Assembly (NCBI GenBank): GCA_015680685.1
Contig: MNCI01037842.1
Location: forward strand, 624,585 to 688,584
Length of the DNA stretch: 64,000 bases
Reading direction: 5' to 3'
DNA from: Gnetum montanum
Lineage: Eukaryota > Streptophyta > Gnetopsida > Gnetales > Gnetaceae
The notes under the pieces were generated by a model that saw only the letters and a list, made by a program, of their open reading frames with translations, did not search any database and had not been told where the DNA came from. Within the stretch, counting starts at the first letter, position 1. The number at the start of each line of letters is the position of its first letter. The translations under genes were made by a program, and so were the position numbers. Shown here piece after piece: positions 10,857 to 21,829 of this stretch.

Positions 10857-11990
10857 ATATCTTGAAATTGAGCCATGATTTAACTTTTTTTATTTAGTCT
10901 TCTTACTTGGAAAGATAGGGAAAGTACCTTATTTGGTTTTTCTTGTCTCATTTTTTCCTACTCTTAGAACTAATGGTTCAAAATTTTGATCTATCTCTCT
11001 AAGCCATTCTTCATGAATGGGGCTTCTACCCCTATATACTGCACCTTTTATATTTCAGCTTGTAAGTTTTCAATTTAAATCTTAGGTTTGATTATTAAAT
11101 GTTTAGGTACCAAGGATGTAACAGTTTCCAATTGCTCATATAACCATCATACCTTTGCCTAACTTCATCGAAGTTTCCTTATGTAGAAAGTTCTATCAGC
11201 ATTAGTGGTCTTAAGTTTAGCATGTATCTTTACAAGTTTAATGTCCACCATGTTATCAATGTTTTTTCAAAAGGATCTTAGCACTTTGATCCATCCTTTT
11301 CTTAGCTTTTTTGCATTAGCTAAGTCTAGGTTGATCAATAGGTACTTGAAGAACTTCTACCGCATGTTGGACATTATGCATGCAATGTCTTGATTTGTGT
11401 GATGAGAAGCCTTCATTAATGCTACATGGATGAGAGACTAAATTGGGCCCTTGTGATGATCATGGGTGAATCATTTAATAAGGGAGGAGAAAATGTAGGG
11501 AGATCTTCCTTAATAGCATCCCCACCCTAAATTTCTTCCATCCTGTCTAAGAAATTGATACTAAGATCCTATAATACCTCAATATGGATTATAGTGTCTT
11601 ATCCTTCATTTGTAATGTGCATTATGGCTTGAAATCCACCACTAGAAATGTCTTTATAGATTTTCTTAATGCTAAAACCAAGTGGTTAGCAAATTGACTA
11701 GCTTGGTTGCAACACCTATGTGCGTTGTGATACTTGAGGTATCATGGATGTCCTTATTGTTTACATGTAGAGATAGTTTGATGGGTTGATGCTTGATTTC
11801 TTGATGAGAGGAATCTCATCCTCCAAATTAGTATTGCATCAATAACTTCAAGATTTCCTCTAGGGACAACCACCATAACATTATCATAGTCTACCATTCC
11901 CACAATAATTAGATGCTGCTTACTATAATTTAGTGTTCCCACTAGTTCATAAAGTTTTTAGATCAAATCTTGAAAAGCATACACCATGTT
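10857..11990 (-). pseudogene. decayed ORF, 5' part, interrupted by A1
   Basis: This is the upstream flank of the A1 insertion on the minus strand. The longest open piece (11942-11754) begins MGTLNYSKQHLIIVGMVDYD. Further pieces near 11,350 read like a charged helix. If A1 and one duplication copy are removed, reading continues into 4744-4250. It shows no recognised domain. It may be an ORFX-like retroelement gene, judged only from its coiled-coil character. Confidence 0.3.
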
Positions 11991-12274
11991 ACAACTAGGG
12001 AATTTGCAGAAAGTAAATTATTTATTTTAATACATGTGATTAATTCGTTAATGCTATTAGATGGGTTTTAATAATTTAGCTTATTGTTATTACTATTATT
12101 ATTGTTGTTGTTGTTAATTTTCTACATAAGTGAATGCAATTTGCTTGATAGCATGTTTAATTAAATTTTATATCCTTTATTTTACTATTATTTAAGTTCA
12201 ACCATAGATCTTTTGAATATTTTATGATTAAATGTTGAAATCTAATAACCCTAAGAAATGTTTCTTTCTAGCAG
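11991..12274. other. AT-rich spacer with short trinucleotide tract
   Basis: No gene. At 12,085-12,118 a short run of ATT units changes to GTT units. This is the flank into which the Aplus element starts. Confidence 0.6.
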
Positions 12275-13119
12275 TGATGAGCTACGATATCAAAGCCATG
12301 ATATCTCATCTGTGATATCAGGTCCACAATATCAGATCCTACCAAGAGATATCAGACATCCAATATCGGGACATGTCTCGTTGCCTACAAATAAGAGGTG
12401 GGTGCACCTGGTTTTGCAGTTAGTTCTTAGTCCCTTACCCAAACTCTTGCAGTTTCTTCCTCTCAGAGTTAGAATTATTTCTGAGTATCCATAATAGGAG
12501 TCATAAAGCGAACAGATCTTTATTCAAGCATTGTGTACTTGAGTACACCTTGTGTCTAGAAATAAAGACAAATTTTGTGATAAACCTTGTAACATTCAAA
12601 TTATCTTATCTCTCACCCTTAATGCTATTAATAATTATTTAATGATTTCATTACTTAATTAATGTTGCTTTTATTAATTCGTTAATATTGACAAGTAAGA
12701 ACACTCAGTACGACCACTTCGAGCATGAGTGGAACACTTGGTAACCCAGTAATGATTAGTGTTTGGTAATCCCAGGAATGTTACACTAGTTTAAGATATA
12801 TACAGAAAGTGGAAATGGATGTTGGTGTTAGGACTAGTTAGAACCTAGCTAATTAGTTAATTTAAACTAGTTATTCAATTAATTCACTTCTTCCCTCATT
12901 AGCACTAGGACATAAAACATAAAAAAGCATAAAAATTATATACCTCAAGTTTACTTGACCATACAATCAGGCCATAATAATAAGTTGGGAAGACAATGAT
13001 CACCTAACCCATCCTTGTTCTATGAAGGTGCATAAGCACTTAGTCCTTGGAGTTCAACCAAATTGCACCTAATGCTCATATTTGTATGGTTGAGTGTAGA
13101 GGTACCTCACCACTCATCA
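12275..13119 (+). repeat. Aplus 5' LTR
   Basis: It starts TGATGAGCTACGATATC and ends CTCACCACTCATCA. The U3 start holds GATATC/AATATC motifs at 12286, 12300, 12314, 12329, 12349 and 12362, about 13-20 bp apart. A run from ACTTGGTAACCCAGTAATGA through TGGTAATCCCA corresponds, in opposite orientation, to segments of the A1 LTRs. Confidence 0.85.
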
Positions 13120-13120
13120 T

Positions 13121-13138
13121 TGGTGTAATTTCCATGAA
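13121..13138 (+). other. Aplus primer-binding site, eroded
   Basis: TGGTGTAATTTCCATGAA follows the LTR after one base. It matches the A1 site in the first six bases and is mutated after that. Confidence 0.55.
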
Positions 13139-13267
13139 CTTTATTGTTTGTGTGCTAATTGGAACTTAGGAATCTTCCCATTGTTGGAACAAACCCTTAG
13201 GGTTGGTTATATTAAAATTATTAGAAAAGAGAAGAGAAAAGTGTCACACACTGAAGAATTAATCATG

Positions 13268-15640
13268 TCTCCTTCTTCTTACAAGAGTGTTTCACCACCT
13301 AGGTCTGACACAACGAACAATTGGAGGTGAAATACAGATGATGACGTGGCACTACCCCAATAGTTTTGTGTGTTATACGCTCATCCTGATGAGTATATAT
13401 CAAAATTTACCTTTATCCTCCACCAGGATGAAAAACTATGTTATCATGATTTAGAAAGTAACATAGTGTTACCTCCCGATTATTCAGGTCAAAGCATGCT
13501 TCTTTGTGCTCTCACACAAATTGGTATGCAGCACATATAGGAAGAGTACATTATGCATGAACATGACTCGATAGAGTATTGACCAATAGAGGCACAACAT
13601 CAAAGGAACTTACAACATGAGAGATATCATAAATCTATGAAGGGGAAGTGGTCATAGGATGTCCCATATGTCATAGGTGAAAATGAGGATGGTGGACCTA
13701 CCTCAGGAGGTCTTCCACAAAATGATGTTCCTGCCATTAACTTTGGTCAATGGGTTGTGTATCAGAATCTTCACTCAACTATCCATAACCTAGATTCTAG
13801 TACCAATGGACACAAAGAATCCAAGAAAGGAATAAAAACACATAACAAAGATGGACATTCTGATCGTAACTGCGATCAAAGTCAAGACCACCAAAGAGAA
13901 GATAGTAGGCACCATCATGGTGATGGTCCTTCCCACTCTTCACCTCGATCATCTCCTTCCCCCTCTCCTTCAAGATTGAAACACTGTCACAGAGGGAACA
14001 ACCCTGAGGATAATGGTAAGTGAAATAGGAATAATAGAAAAAATAGTTGAGAAAGAGAACAAGGGCATTCTAGAGAAACAAACTACGAAATAAGGGAGAG
14101 TAGGGACAACCTAGGCATCATAGATGCCATAGAGAATATGATCATGATGAATCCCTACTCGCTACTCAAAATANCTAGGCATCATAGATGCCATAGAGAA
14201 TATGATCATGATGAATCCCTACTCGCTACTCAAAATATACTAGATATAACTAAGCCTATTAGAATCCCAACAAGGCACCAAAAAGAGAGCAAGATCAAAA
14301 TATTGGACATGAAAAATATCCCATGATTTGAAGGAGGATACAACACTGATCCTCAAAATCATTTGAAAGAATTTCACAATTCATGTGCCTTGCAAATAAT
14401 TGAAAATGAGTGGAAAAAGCTCAAGTTGTTTTCATGAACACTGATCAAGGAAGTGGAAAGTTGGTATTGGTCCTTAGAACTGAAATCCATTTGCTGATGG
14501 AGTACCATGTTAGAACTATTCAATGATAAGTATCAAAAGTACTCCCAAGTGTTCAACCTATGAAAGAAAATCCAAGGATGGAAACAAGGAGGACACAAAC
14601 CCTTGGATGCTATCATGGGCTAATATTATGCATTATTACATCATTGCCCTAGCCAAGGTTACTCGCAGAGGGAACATCTATGCCCTCACGTAGATGAACC
14701 TAGGCACGAAACATGAATAACCCTTAGGAGTTATGCCTAAGGAAGACTATCCAAGCTTAGATCCCATCAAGTATAAAGATTGTTGGAGAAAGTTGCCAAG
14801 GAGGAACATGAGTTAAATAAAAGAGATAGTGGTAAAGAATACAATAGAGATCCTTCCCTCTAAAATAAGGGAGTTAGATTTTGTGAGGATGAAGAAGATT
14901 CACCACTTGAAGAGATGGTGAATAGGAAAACTTTTCCCATTCAAAGAATTGCATCAGAAGTATCAACAAAGGTGGACCAAATGTGAGACTCCCTAGATAA
15001 TAGATTTCAAACCATTCTTAAAATAGTAGAGGATTCTAGGAAGCTAGGTAGTGACCAAGAAAGTAGGAAAAAGAAAGAAATTGAACATGCACATAACAAA
15101 GGTAAGGGCAAAGCTACCATCGTTGAAGAGGTTGTGGATTTGGATATAGACAATGATGGTGAATATGACATATGTCAATATGACCATCCTAAGGGATGTT
15201 TCCTAGTAATCTCACATCTGCAGGAGTCTAGGATGTACACACTAAACCCATGATTAAATAGATGACAAACACCCCAAAGGTTACCTTCTCCTCAAGGTAG
15301 TCCAAGATAGTTCCACCAACCCTTGACGTATTATCCAAGTGGAACTCCACCACAACCAAATGAATAGTATCAATAGTGGCAACACCCACAATCATGGGGA
15401 ATGCCACCACCATGTCAATATTACCCTTACCATCAATCTAACTCTTATGAATACTACATGTAGCAGACAATCTCTTCACATGACTCTACTAGTCACGTTA
15501 CTCCTCAGTCTCATTGCCAAACCCATGAGTACTATAGAACTCCTCGTAGAGGAGAGGTTTCACAAATGTATTATCCTTCTCATATGACTACAGCTCTTCC
15601 ACCCTTAACTCCATGATCACCTGCTCCATCTATGTAGGGT
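13268..15640 (+). pseudogene. gag of Aplus
   Basis: The likely start is the ATG at 13268 (MSPSSYKSV). One frame, interrupted only by stops, runs past 14023 and includes a serine/histidine/arginine-rich segment (13,890-14,000). A 63-bp assembly duplication around the N at 14174 breaks the frame. The capsid region follows with HKPLDAIMG at about 14,600, YYALLHHC and a VAKEEHEL block at about 14,795. Near 15,165-15,205 is a knuckle-like CQYDHPKGC segment, then a proline/tyrosine-rich tail. The same block order is seen in A2, A3 and A4. Frameshifts are present in the second half. Confidence 0.75.
14111..14237. repeat. 63-bp perfect duplication around an N
   Basis: 14111-14173 and 14175-14237 are identical, with a single N at 14174 between them. 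The duplication adds 64 bases to the Aplus gag and so shifts its frame. Confidence 0.93.
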
Positions 15641-15763
15641 GAGCTCCCTACCCAACCATAGCAACGTAATGCTATAAGGGTTGTTAACCCTCAACCTACT
15701 ATTGGTTTAGACAACTGCATAAAGAAAAGACCTTTCTTTAGAACCAACAATCCAACTAAGTCC

Positions 15764-16360
15764 TTGCAACCACAAGCAACAAATTATCCAAATGACTCAC
15801 CATCACTAAAATTTTTGGAGCTTCCTTCTAACCAAAGACCACACTTAACACATATGTTCACGTTGACTTATATAATTACCGATTGGAGTAAAGCTTGCCA
15901 TCTTCCTAGGAAATTCTCTAATCCTAGAAGTCCTCTTATATATTTGCAAATTGTTGGGAATGAGCCTTACAAAACACTTTTGGATTTAAGTTTTGGTATT
16001 AATTTAATCTCTCAAGAAATGTACAAAGCCTGGAACCTACCTCCAGTAAAAAAGAGTAACATACATTTAGAGTTGGCCAACCATTCCATCACTATTCCAT
16101 TAGGACTAGTGGAGGACATTGTCACCACTATTTGTGGGTGGTCGTATCTAGTCTATTTTCTAGTGATTTAAGTCAACAACTCTAAGGGGGACTTCCCAAT
16201 CATAATGCGAAGAGCATGGCTAAACACAATTGACACACACCTAGGAATACATGATCTTTCCCTAGAAATATCAAAGGAAAATACATTTGAAAAGATTAAG
16301 AAGAAGAAGGTTCTATGCATCGCATACAGTAACATAGGGTGTAATTTCATGTAGAAGTCT
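15764..16360 (+). pseudogene. aspartic protease region of Aplus
   Basis: Retroelement protease cuts Gag-Pol. The readable peptide contains LQIVGNEPYKTLLDLSFGIN, where LLD.....NLIS corresponds to the catalytic LLDSG-type loop, here without the serine-glycine after Asp. AWNLPPVKKSNIHLELANHS and GLVEDIVTTI follow. In a continuing frame after a stop come DFPIIMRRAWL and LGIHDLSLEISKE, matching the ILGR.WL segment of the family. A3 has the same series with IIMGRTWL. Stops at about 16,170 and beyond make it dead. Confidence 0.75.
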
Positions 16361-16889
16361 TGGTTTGTACAACGTTTAACATTTCCTGCATGTAACCAAT
16401 GTGCACTAATAACTAACATACAAAGATGATTGTATGCAGCAGCCATAAGATAGGAAGGCACCCAATGAATAATAGCTGACCAAGAGAATGATTCAACTAT
16501 ATGCATGGAACCAACTGAGAGCTTGACTTGCACCCACATTGATAGCATAGATACATTAGAGCAAGTCCATCGTCAACTTCCAAGTCCTAACATTAAAAAT
16601 ATCAACTGGGAAAAGTTGGAAATCCTTGATGAGTTTAAAAAAAAGCCCCTTGAATGAAAATCATTGCCCACTGGTATGGAGTATACATTTCTCAAAAATG
16701 GAAAACTAGTAATCATTAATGCTAAGCTTGCTCCTTAATAAAAAGAAAACCTACTAAAAATGGTAAAAAAAATGGTCAAAAGCCTTTTTCTTGGTCATAT
16801 CTTGAATTAACTAGAATATATCCTAGGATATGCCAACATAGAATTTACATTGACCCCTCCATGAAACCTTGATGACAACTACAAAGGCA

Positions 16890-17307
16890 ACTAAACCCAA
16901 AGCTTAAGCAAGTAGTTAAAGAAGAAATTGAAAGTGAATAACTTCTAAAAGTTGAGTTCATCTATCCCATTTTTGATAGTGAATGGGTTAGTCCATTAGT
17001 CATTATGCCCAAAAAGGGAGGTAAATGGAGGTTGTGTATAGACTTTAGGCTATTGAACATGGCAATATTGAAAGACCACTTCCCATTTCCATTCATCGAC
17101 CAAGTCTTAGATACCATTGCAGAGCATTGCTACAATAGTTTTCTAGATGGCTATAGTGGATATAATCAAATTCAAATAGCATTAGAAGACCAAGCCAAGA
17201 CTACATTCACAAGTCCTTGCTGGATATTTTCATATAAGAAGATGTTTTTTGGCTTGTGCAATGCCCCAGCAACTTTTCAACGTTTGGTTCTAAATATCTT
17301 TAAGCAA
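16890..17307 (+). pseudogene. Ty3/gypsy reverse transcriptase, N-terminal part (Aplus)
   Basis: This is the N-terminal part of the RNA-dependent DNA polymerase. NPKLKQVVKEEIE near 16,893 is followed by WVSPLVIMPKKGGKWRLCID, then LLNMAILKDHFPFPFIDQVL, FLDGYSGYNQIQIA and FGLCNAPATFQRLVLNIF. These are RT motifs 1 to 4 in the right order. The frame is open from 17005 to 17307. The A2 LTR starts directly after LNIFKQ, so the YxDD catalytic box is not present on this side. Before the insertion this stretch was better preserved than the gag. Confidence 0.93.
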
Positions 17308-18182
17308 TGATGAGTGGCAAGGTACCCCTACACTCAACCATATGAATACGAGCATAGCACACACGATTCGGTTGAACTTCACAGACTAAGTGCCTACACA
17401 CCTTATGGAACACTTAAGTTTAATCATTCATTATCTTCCTAGACTTACTTGTAGTTGGCATGATTTTATGGTTAAGTAAGTTTGAGATATGTGATTTTTA
17501 TAGTCTTCTATGTTTTATCTCCTATGCTGACGAGGTGAAGGTGAAGAGACTAATTAACTAACCTTAACTAACTAACTAATCCTTAATTAACCTAGCATCA
17601 GCATCCATTCCCACTTACCGTTCACACCCTAAACCAAAGCAACCTTGGTTACCAAATGCTATTTATTTCTGGGATCACCAAGCGTAATGCACATGCTCAA
17701 AGTAGTCGTATTGATGCACTTAACTAGGAGAGAAGGGTTGAGAGAGATTTAATCAACTAATAAAGCATTTAAATGATAAAAAATAAATAATAGTAAATAA
17801 AATCCTATTTAGCCTATTCCATGCACTGCAAGGTTTATCCAAGAAGTTTGTCTTTATTGCCATACACAAACTTGTGTTCAGGTACAATATTTGCTCGAAT
17901 AAAGATCCATTCACTTTGGAGCTTCTACTGTAGGAACATGGAAATTATTCTATCTCTGGAGAGATAAAATTGCTAGAGTTTTGCTACATTCTAGGCCTAA
18001 AATAAGAAACAAGGGAGAGTTACCTCTTATTTATAGATTTGACGATGCACTACAATATCATGTATGCAATATCATAGGGGAAGACGTGATATCACGTACG
18101 TGATATCACGAGGGATGCGATATTTGGCCCACACGATATTGCATATGTGATATCGTGGCCCATGTGATATCACATCCCATCA
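17308..18182 (-). repeat. A2 3' LTR with palindromic U3 array
   Basis: It has the same ends as the A1 LTR. U3 (18,041-18,182) holds about eight GATATC/AATATC motifs, including two CGTGATATCACG palindromes separated by TA at 18085-18110. A TATA box (TCTATAAATAAGAG on the minus strand) lies at about 18,028-18,041. Confidence 0.9.
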
Positions 18183-19304
18183 TACCCGCATGACTGAATA
18201 AAAACTCATCCTCAAGTTCCTTACAAAATATTTGGATGATATGGGATTATTGACTCAAAATGGAACTAATGGGATGACATGTGAACGGATCATCATTACA
18301 AGACAAGCCAAAACTAGTGTTCATGACAACAAGAGTGAACACTTTATACATTTGACATCAGGCCTTATTTGGTAGCTGAGAAAGATAAAGAGAGAAAGAA
18401 AGAAGTTTTGTTGCTTCCAACGCCAAGATTGCACCTTTCATTGTTCATCCATAAGCGTGCCATTGATCCTACTCCTTGCGTAGCTACTTCAGCACCCATG
18501 ACTGTGGGTGTTGTCACTACTAATATTGCTCAATAGGTTGTGGTAGAGTTCCACTTGGATAGTACGTTAATAGTTGATGGAACTGTCTTGGGTTACCTTG
18601 GGGATAAGGTAACCTTTGGGGTGCCTGTTGTCTGTTAAGTCTTGGGTTGAGTGCATACACCCCAGACTCTTATAGATGTGAGATTTTTGGGCAACATACC
18701 TTAGGATGGTCATATTGATAAATCTCACATCCACAGTCATTTTTTGTGTCCGAATCCATAACCTCATCAGAGATAGTCATTTTTCCCTTACCCTTGTCAC
18801 GTGCATGGCTTGAATCTCTCCACTTTTTCTTATCCTTGTCACTACTTCGTTCCTCCTTAGACTCTTCTATGATTTTCAAGACATTTTCAATTTTACTATC
18901 TAAGGAGCTCCATATTTCATCTACCTTACCCGATACTTCCATTATTAGCTTTTGAAGCGGCAAGGTTTTTCTATTCACCAACTCTTCTAGTGGTAACTCA
19001 TCCTCTTCATCACTGAATCTTACTCCCCTCTTTTGGAGGTAAGGATTACCGTTATATTCTTCTGTGCTTTCTCTTTTTTGTAACTTCCCTTCTTCTTTAG
19101 CTACTTGGTCCAACAATCTGTGAACTTCATGGGATCTAAGTTCTGATAATCTCCCTTGGGCATATGTCCCAAGGGTTCTCCTAGTTTCATGTCTTAGCCC
19201 ATCTATGAGGTGGCAAAGTTGATCCCATTGTGCGTAGTTATGGCCCAGGCAATGATGTAGCAATGCGTAGTAGCATCCCATGGCAGCATCTAAGGGTTTA
19301 TGAT
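18183..19304 (-). pseudogene. gag of A2
   Basis: This is the best preserved gag of the family, open in one frame from the junction at 19304 to 18670. In order: HKPLDAAMGCYYALLHHC, LIDGLRHETRRTLGTYAQGR, a VAKEEGKLQKRE block, a charged helix (LDSKIENVLKIIEESKEE), a lysine-rich segment, and a C-terminal knuckle-like QYDHPKVCC with an upstream Cys. Beyond a stop the proline/tyrosine-rich tail continues to about 18,480. Upstream of 19304 the frame runs by chance into the B1 LTR, so the first 23 codons of that open frame are not gag. Confidence 0.85.
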
Positions 19305-20983
19305 TGAAACACCCTAAAAGAAAATGTGGAGTCATCCTGGCTTCACCGAGCCCTTGTAGTCCACACACAACCATCGCAATACATTGAGAAAGAACGTTCT
19401 GAGTTGAGGATGGCTAGTTCAGTAAATTTTCTTCTTTAGGCATGAGCGAGTCCCTCACCAACTTGCCCGCCTGCCATAGTAGTCTGAACAACCAGTAGCC
19501 TACTCAGAAATGGTGTCTAGAATCAGCGATGGAAGTCTAGATGCATGGGAAAAGTAGTTCAGCAAGTTTTCTAAGTCACAAAGTGTGCTACACTACAATG
19601 TGTAGCATAGCAAGCCTTAGGAAACAATGGCGGAATAGGATGTTACGCTACACACTATCACATGGTGTAACATAGCAGTAACTTCACTGTCCACTCCCCT
19701 CGTCCAACTTCAAATTCTACAGTGACCTCTCTTTTTTGTAAGGAAGCAGCGGACCATGTCTACTGTTATGCTATGCTAAGCTACATGGCATAGCAAGGCA
19801 TAGAAATTCTACGAAAAGGGGGCATAAGGTAGTTTGAAAGGTAAAATCAGCAAAGTGTGCAAAACTTGCATCTTAGGGGAATGGTTTGTAGATCAGCGAA
19901 GCTACCACGATCAACGTCGGTCGCTACGCTAGGTAGCATAGCATCGCGTAACAAATATGTGACATATAGCGAGATGCATGGTAAGAGGCTACATCATGCC
20001 AAGCAAGTCACGTCACAAAATACAGTGCGGCATGAAGGTGGTTATGCGACATCAATGCACTCCACCTCAATCAAGCCGTTGGCACATGCCTCTAGGGGCT
20101 GGCAGTGCAGTCACGACATAGTGGGATTATAGTTATTGCTCGCATCGCAATAGTCTAGAAAACTCAATGGTTACATATGGCTTAGGTAGCGCCAGTGAGG
20201 AGGTGGAGGTCTACAACACGTAATATTCAAACGGTCACCTTTGCCTACCTTCCTCCCTATAAATAGCCCATAAAATAGCATGCAAAGGATCTGATCCACG
20301 AAAAAAAGAACAAACAAACAAAAAAGAGGAAAAGAATACCTGCGACCTTACATTAAGAAAAGAGAAAAGGGAGACCAGCAATCTGTAAAAAGAACCTCTC
20401 TCGGTTGGTAAAAATCCCAGGGTCTCACTCTACCACCTTGGTAGGATCTCGCCCGCATTGTATATATGCGAAGTCTATGCCCAAGTGCACAGTTATTTTC
20501 TTTTCTATTTCCCGACATGCTTTGGTCACTCTCGGGACTTTCTGCACTCTGTCACGTCGTGCAACCGACTGTGCCACTCCCTGACCAGACAGATTTACAG
20601 CTCTAAAGCGGTGCATGTTCCTAACTATATCTTATATTACTTCTTATTTACTATCTAGTTTCCTTGTATTATTTCCTATTTTCTTTACCTTTAAGCATTG
20701 GCTCATATCATTGCCACACTTATGTTTATTTACTATTTCGCACTGTCATTGCATTTTTAGTCCCTTTATTTTCCTACTGCAAGCACCACCCGTAACTTGT
20801 ATAGTTTATATCACAAAAGGCTATATTGACATTGACATAAGTCCCTATCTGATTGACTAGACCATTCAGGGTACCTTGTGTTTCACATACATCCAGCACC
20901 ACCCTCATGCAGGCACAGGGTTGGAACTGTTGTGTCCTCCGACCTTGGTGTTATTCCAGCTGTTGATGTTTTCGGTCGCTACA
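19305..20983 (+). repeat. B1 5' LTR
   Basis: It begins TGAAACACC and ends CGCTACA. A TATA box (CTATAAATA) lies at 20257-20265. U3 is rich in TACGCTAC / GTAGCATAGC-type short inverted motifs (about 19,570-19,940). The last 140 bp (GTCCCTATCT.. to ..GGTCGCTACA) match the end of the B2 LTR. Confidence 0.75.
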
Positions 20984-20989
20984 GTTTTC

Positions 20990-21008
20990 TGGTGCTAAAA
21001 GGAGGGCC
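20990..21008 (+). other. B1 primer-binding site (candidate)
   Basis: TGGTGCTAAAAGGAGGGCC lies six bases after the LTR end and is not present after the B2 3' LTR, as expected for an internal site. It resembles primer sites of some Tat-lineage elements, but I cannot name the tRNA with confidence. Confidence 0.55.
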
Positions 21009-21099
21009 TTTTGGTGCCTATTCCATGTGTCACGGTAGTTCTGTGAGCCTTCTATGCACTAACACACATGAGCATAGACGTGACACCCTCCTATGGTTG

Positions 21100-21730
21100 T
21101 TTGCTCTATATGAGGCACAGATCAATCGACCCGACGATTCCTCTAGAGCCCCATAGAACACAAGGCCTCTAATCGCTGGTCAACTAGCTCACTCTACAGT
21201 CGTCTTGCATGCATGCTGCACCCTACCTCGGGTAGTGTAGATCAGTTGCCTAGATGATCCCTCTGGGATCCTACGAGACATAAAACCTACCTGATTGCTA
21301 GTTAACTTGCCCATCCTACAGTTGTCTCACTTGCATTCTGTACCTCCTCCCGAGTAGTACAGAACGGTCGTCTCGACGGTCCCTCGGGGATCCTATGAGA
21401 CACAAGATTTACCTGGTCGTTAGTTAATTTGCTCATCTTACGGTAGTCTCGTATGCCTTCCACACCTCGCATTAGCATAGACTCGACACCCTTTGTGGTT
21501 GTTTGCGCATCGTGTGGTGTAAATCGGTCACCTCGATAGTTCCTCCGGAACCCTATGAGACAATAATCCCTCGGATGATGATTTAACTTGATTCTTCCAC
21601 TGTAGTCCTACATGTGTCCTATGTCCTAGCTAGCATAGACGAAAGCATGACACCCTTTGAGTTTTTTTCCGTCTTGTGTGGTGTAGGTTGGTCGCCTCGA
21701 CGGTCCCTCCCGGATCCTGCAAGACGAAAA
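21100..21730 (+). repeat. tandem repeats in the B1 leader
   Basis: There are five diverged units. Each carries a segment like CTCGACGGTCCCTC.GGATCC followed by TA.GAGACA, at about 21132, 21255, 21374, 21534 and 21698. Spacing is roughly 120, 120, 160 and 164 bp. A second conserved piece is ACACCCT..GGTTGTTTG. The array lies between the primer site and the gag start, in the untranslated leader. Confidence 0.75.
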
Positions 21731-21829
21731 ACCACTTGTCTTTGTTTTGTTGAATTCTTCTATTATTCTACATTTTTTAGCATTTTCACATAATATTTCT
21801 AGAATTTTCGCATAATCACTTGCTTAACG

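Larger units (their letters stand above)
12275..17307 (+). mobile_element. family A element Aplus, 5' part (LTR-gag-PR-RT)
   Basis: This is a plus-strand family A element with a 5' LTR, primer-binding site, gag, protease and the first part of RT. It stops at 17307 exactly where the A2 LTR begins. The rest of RT, RNase H, integrase and the 3' LTR are not found in the window; they may lie beyond the nested insertions or be lost. Its coding order matches A3, which extends through RNase H, so Aplus descends from an autonomous form. Confidence 0.85.
17308..19304 (-). mobile_element. family A element A2, 3' part (gag and 3' LTR)
   Basis: A minus-strand family A element inserted into the RT gene of Aplus. 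Only the 3' LTR, a short 3' untranslated segment and most of gag are present; the 5' side is cut at 19304 by the LTR of B1. No pol, internal promoter or ORFX lies between gag and LTR, so this copy is even more reduced than A1. The expected partner duplication (AGCAA if 5 bp) was not found on the far side. Confidence 0.85.

Noticed and set aside
12085-12118. ATT/GTT microsatellite.
   Set aside because: Short and ordinary.
16168-16548. 126-residue minus-strand ORF.
   Set aside because: It is a shadow of the plus-strand protease and linker of Aplus.
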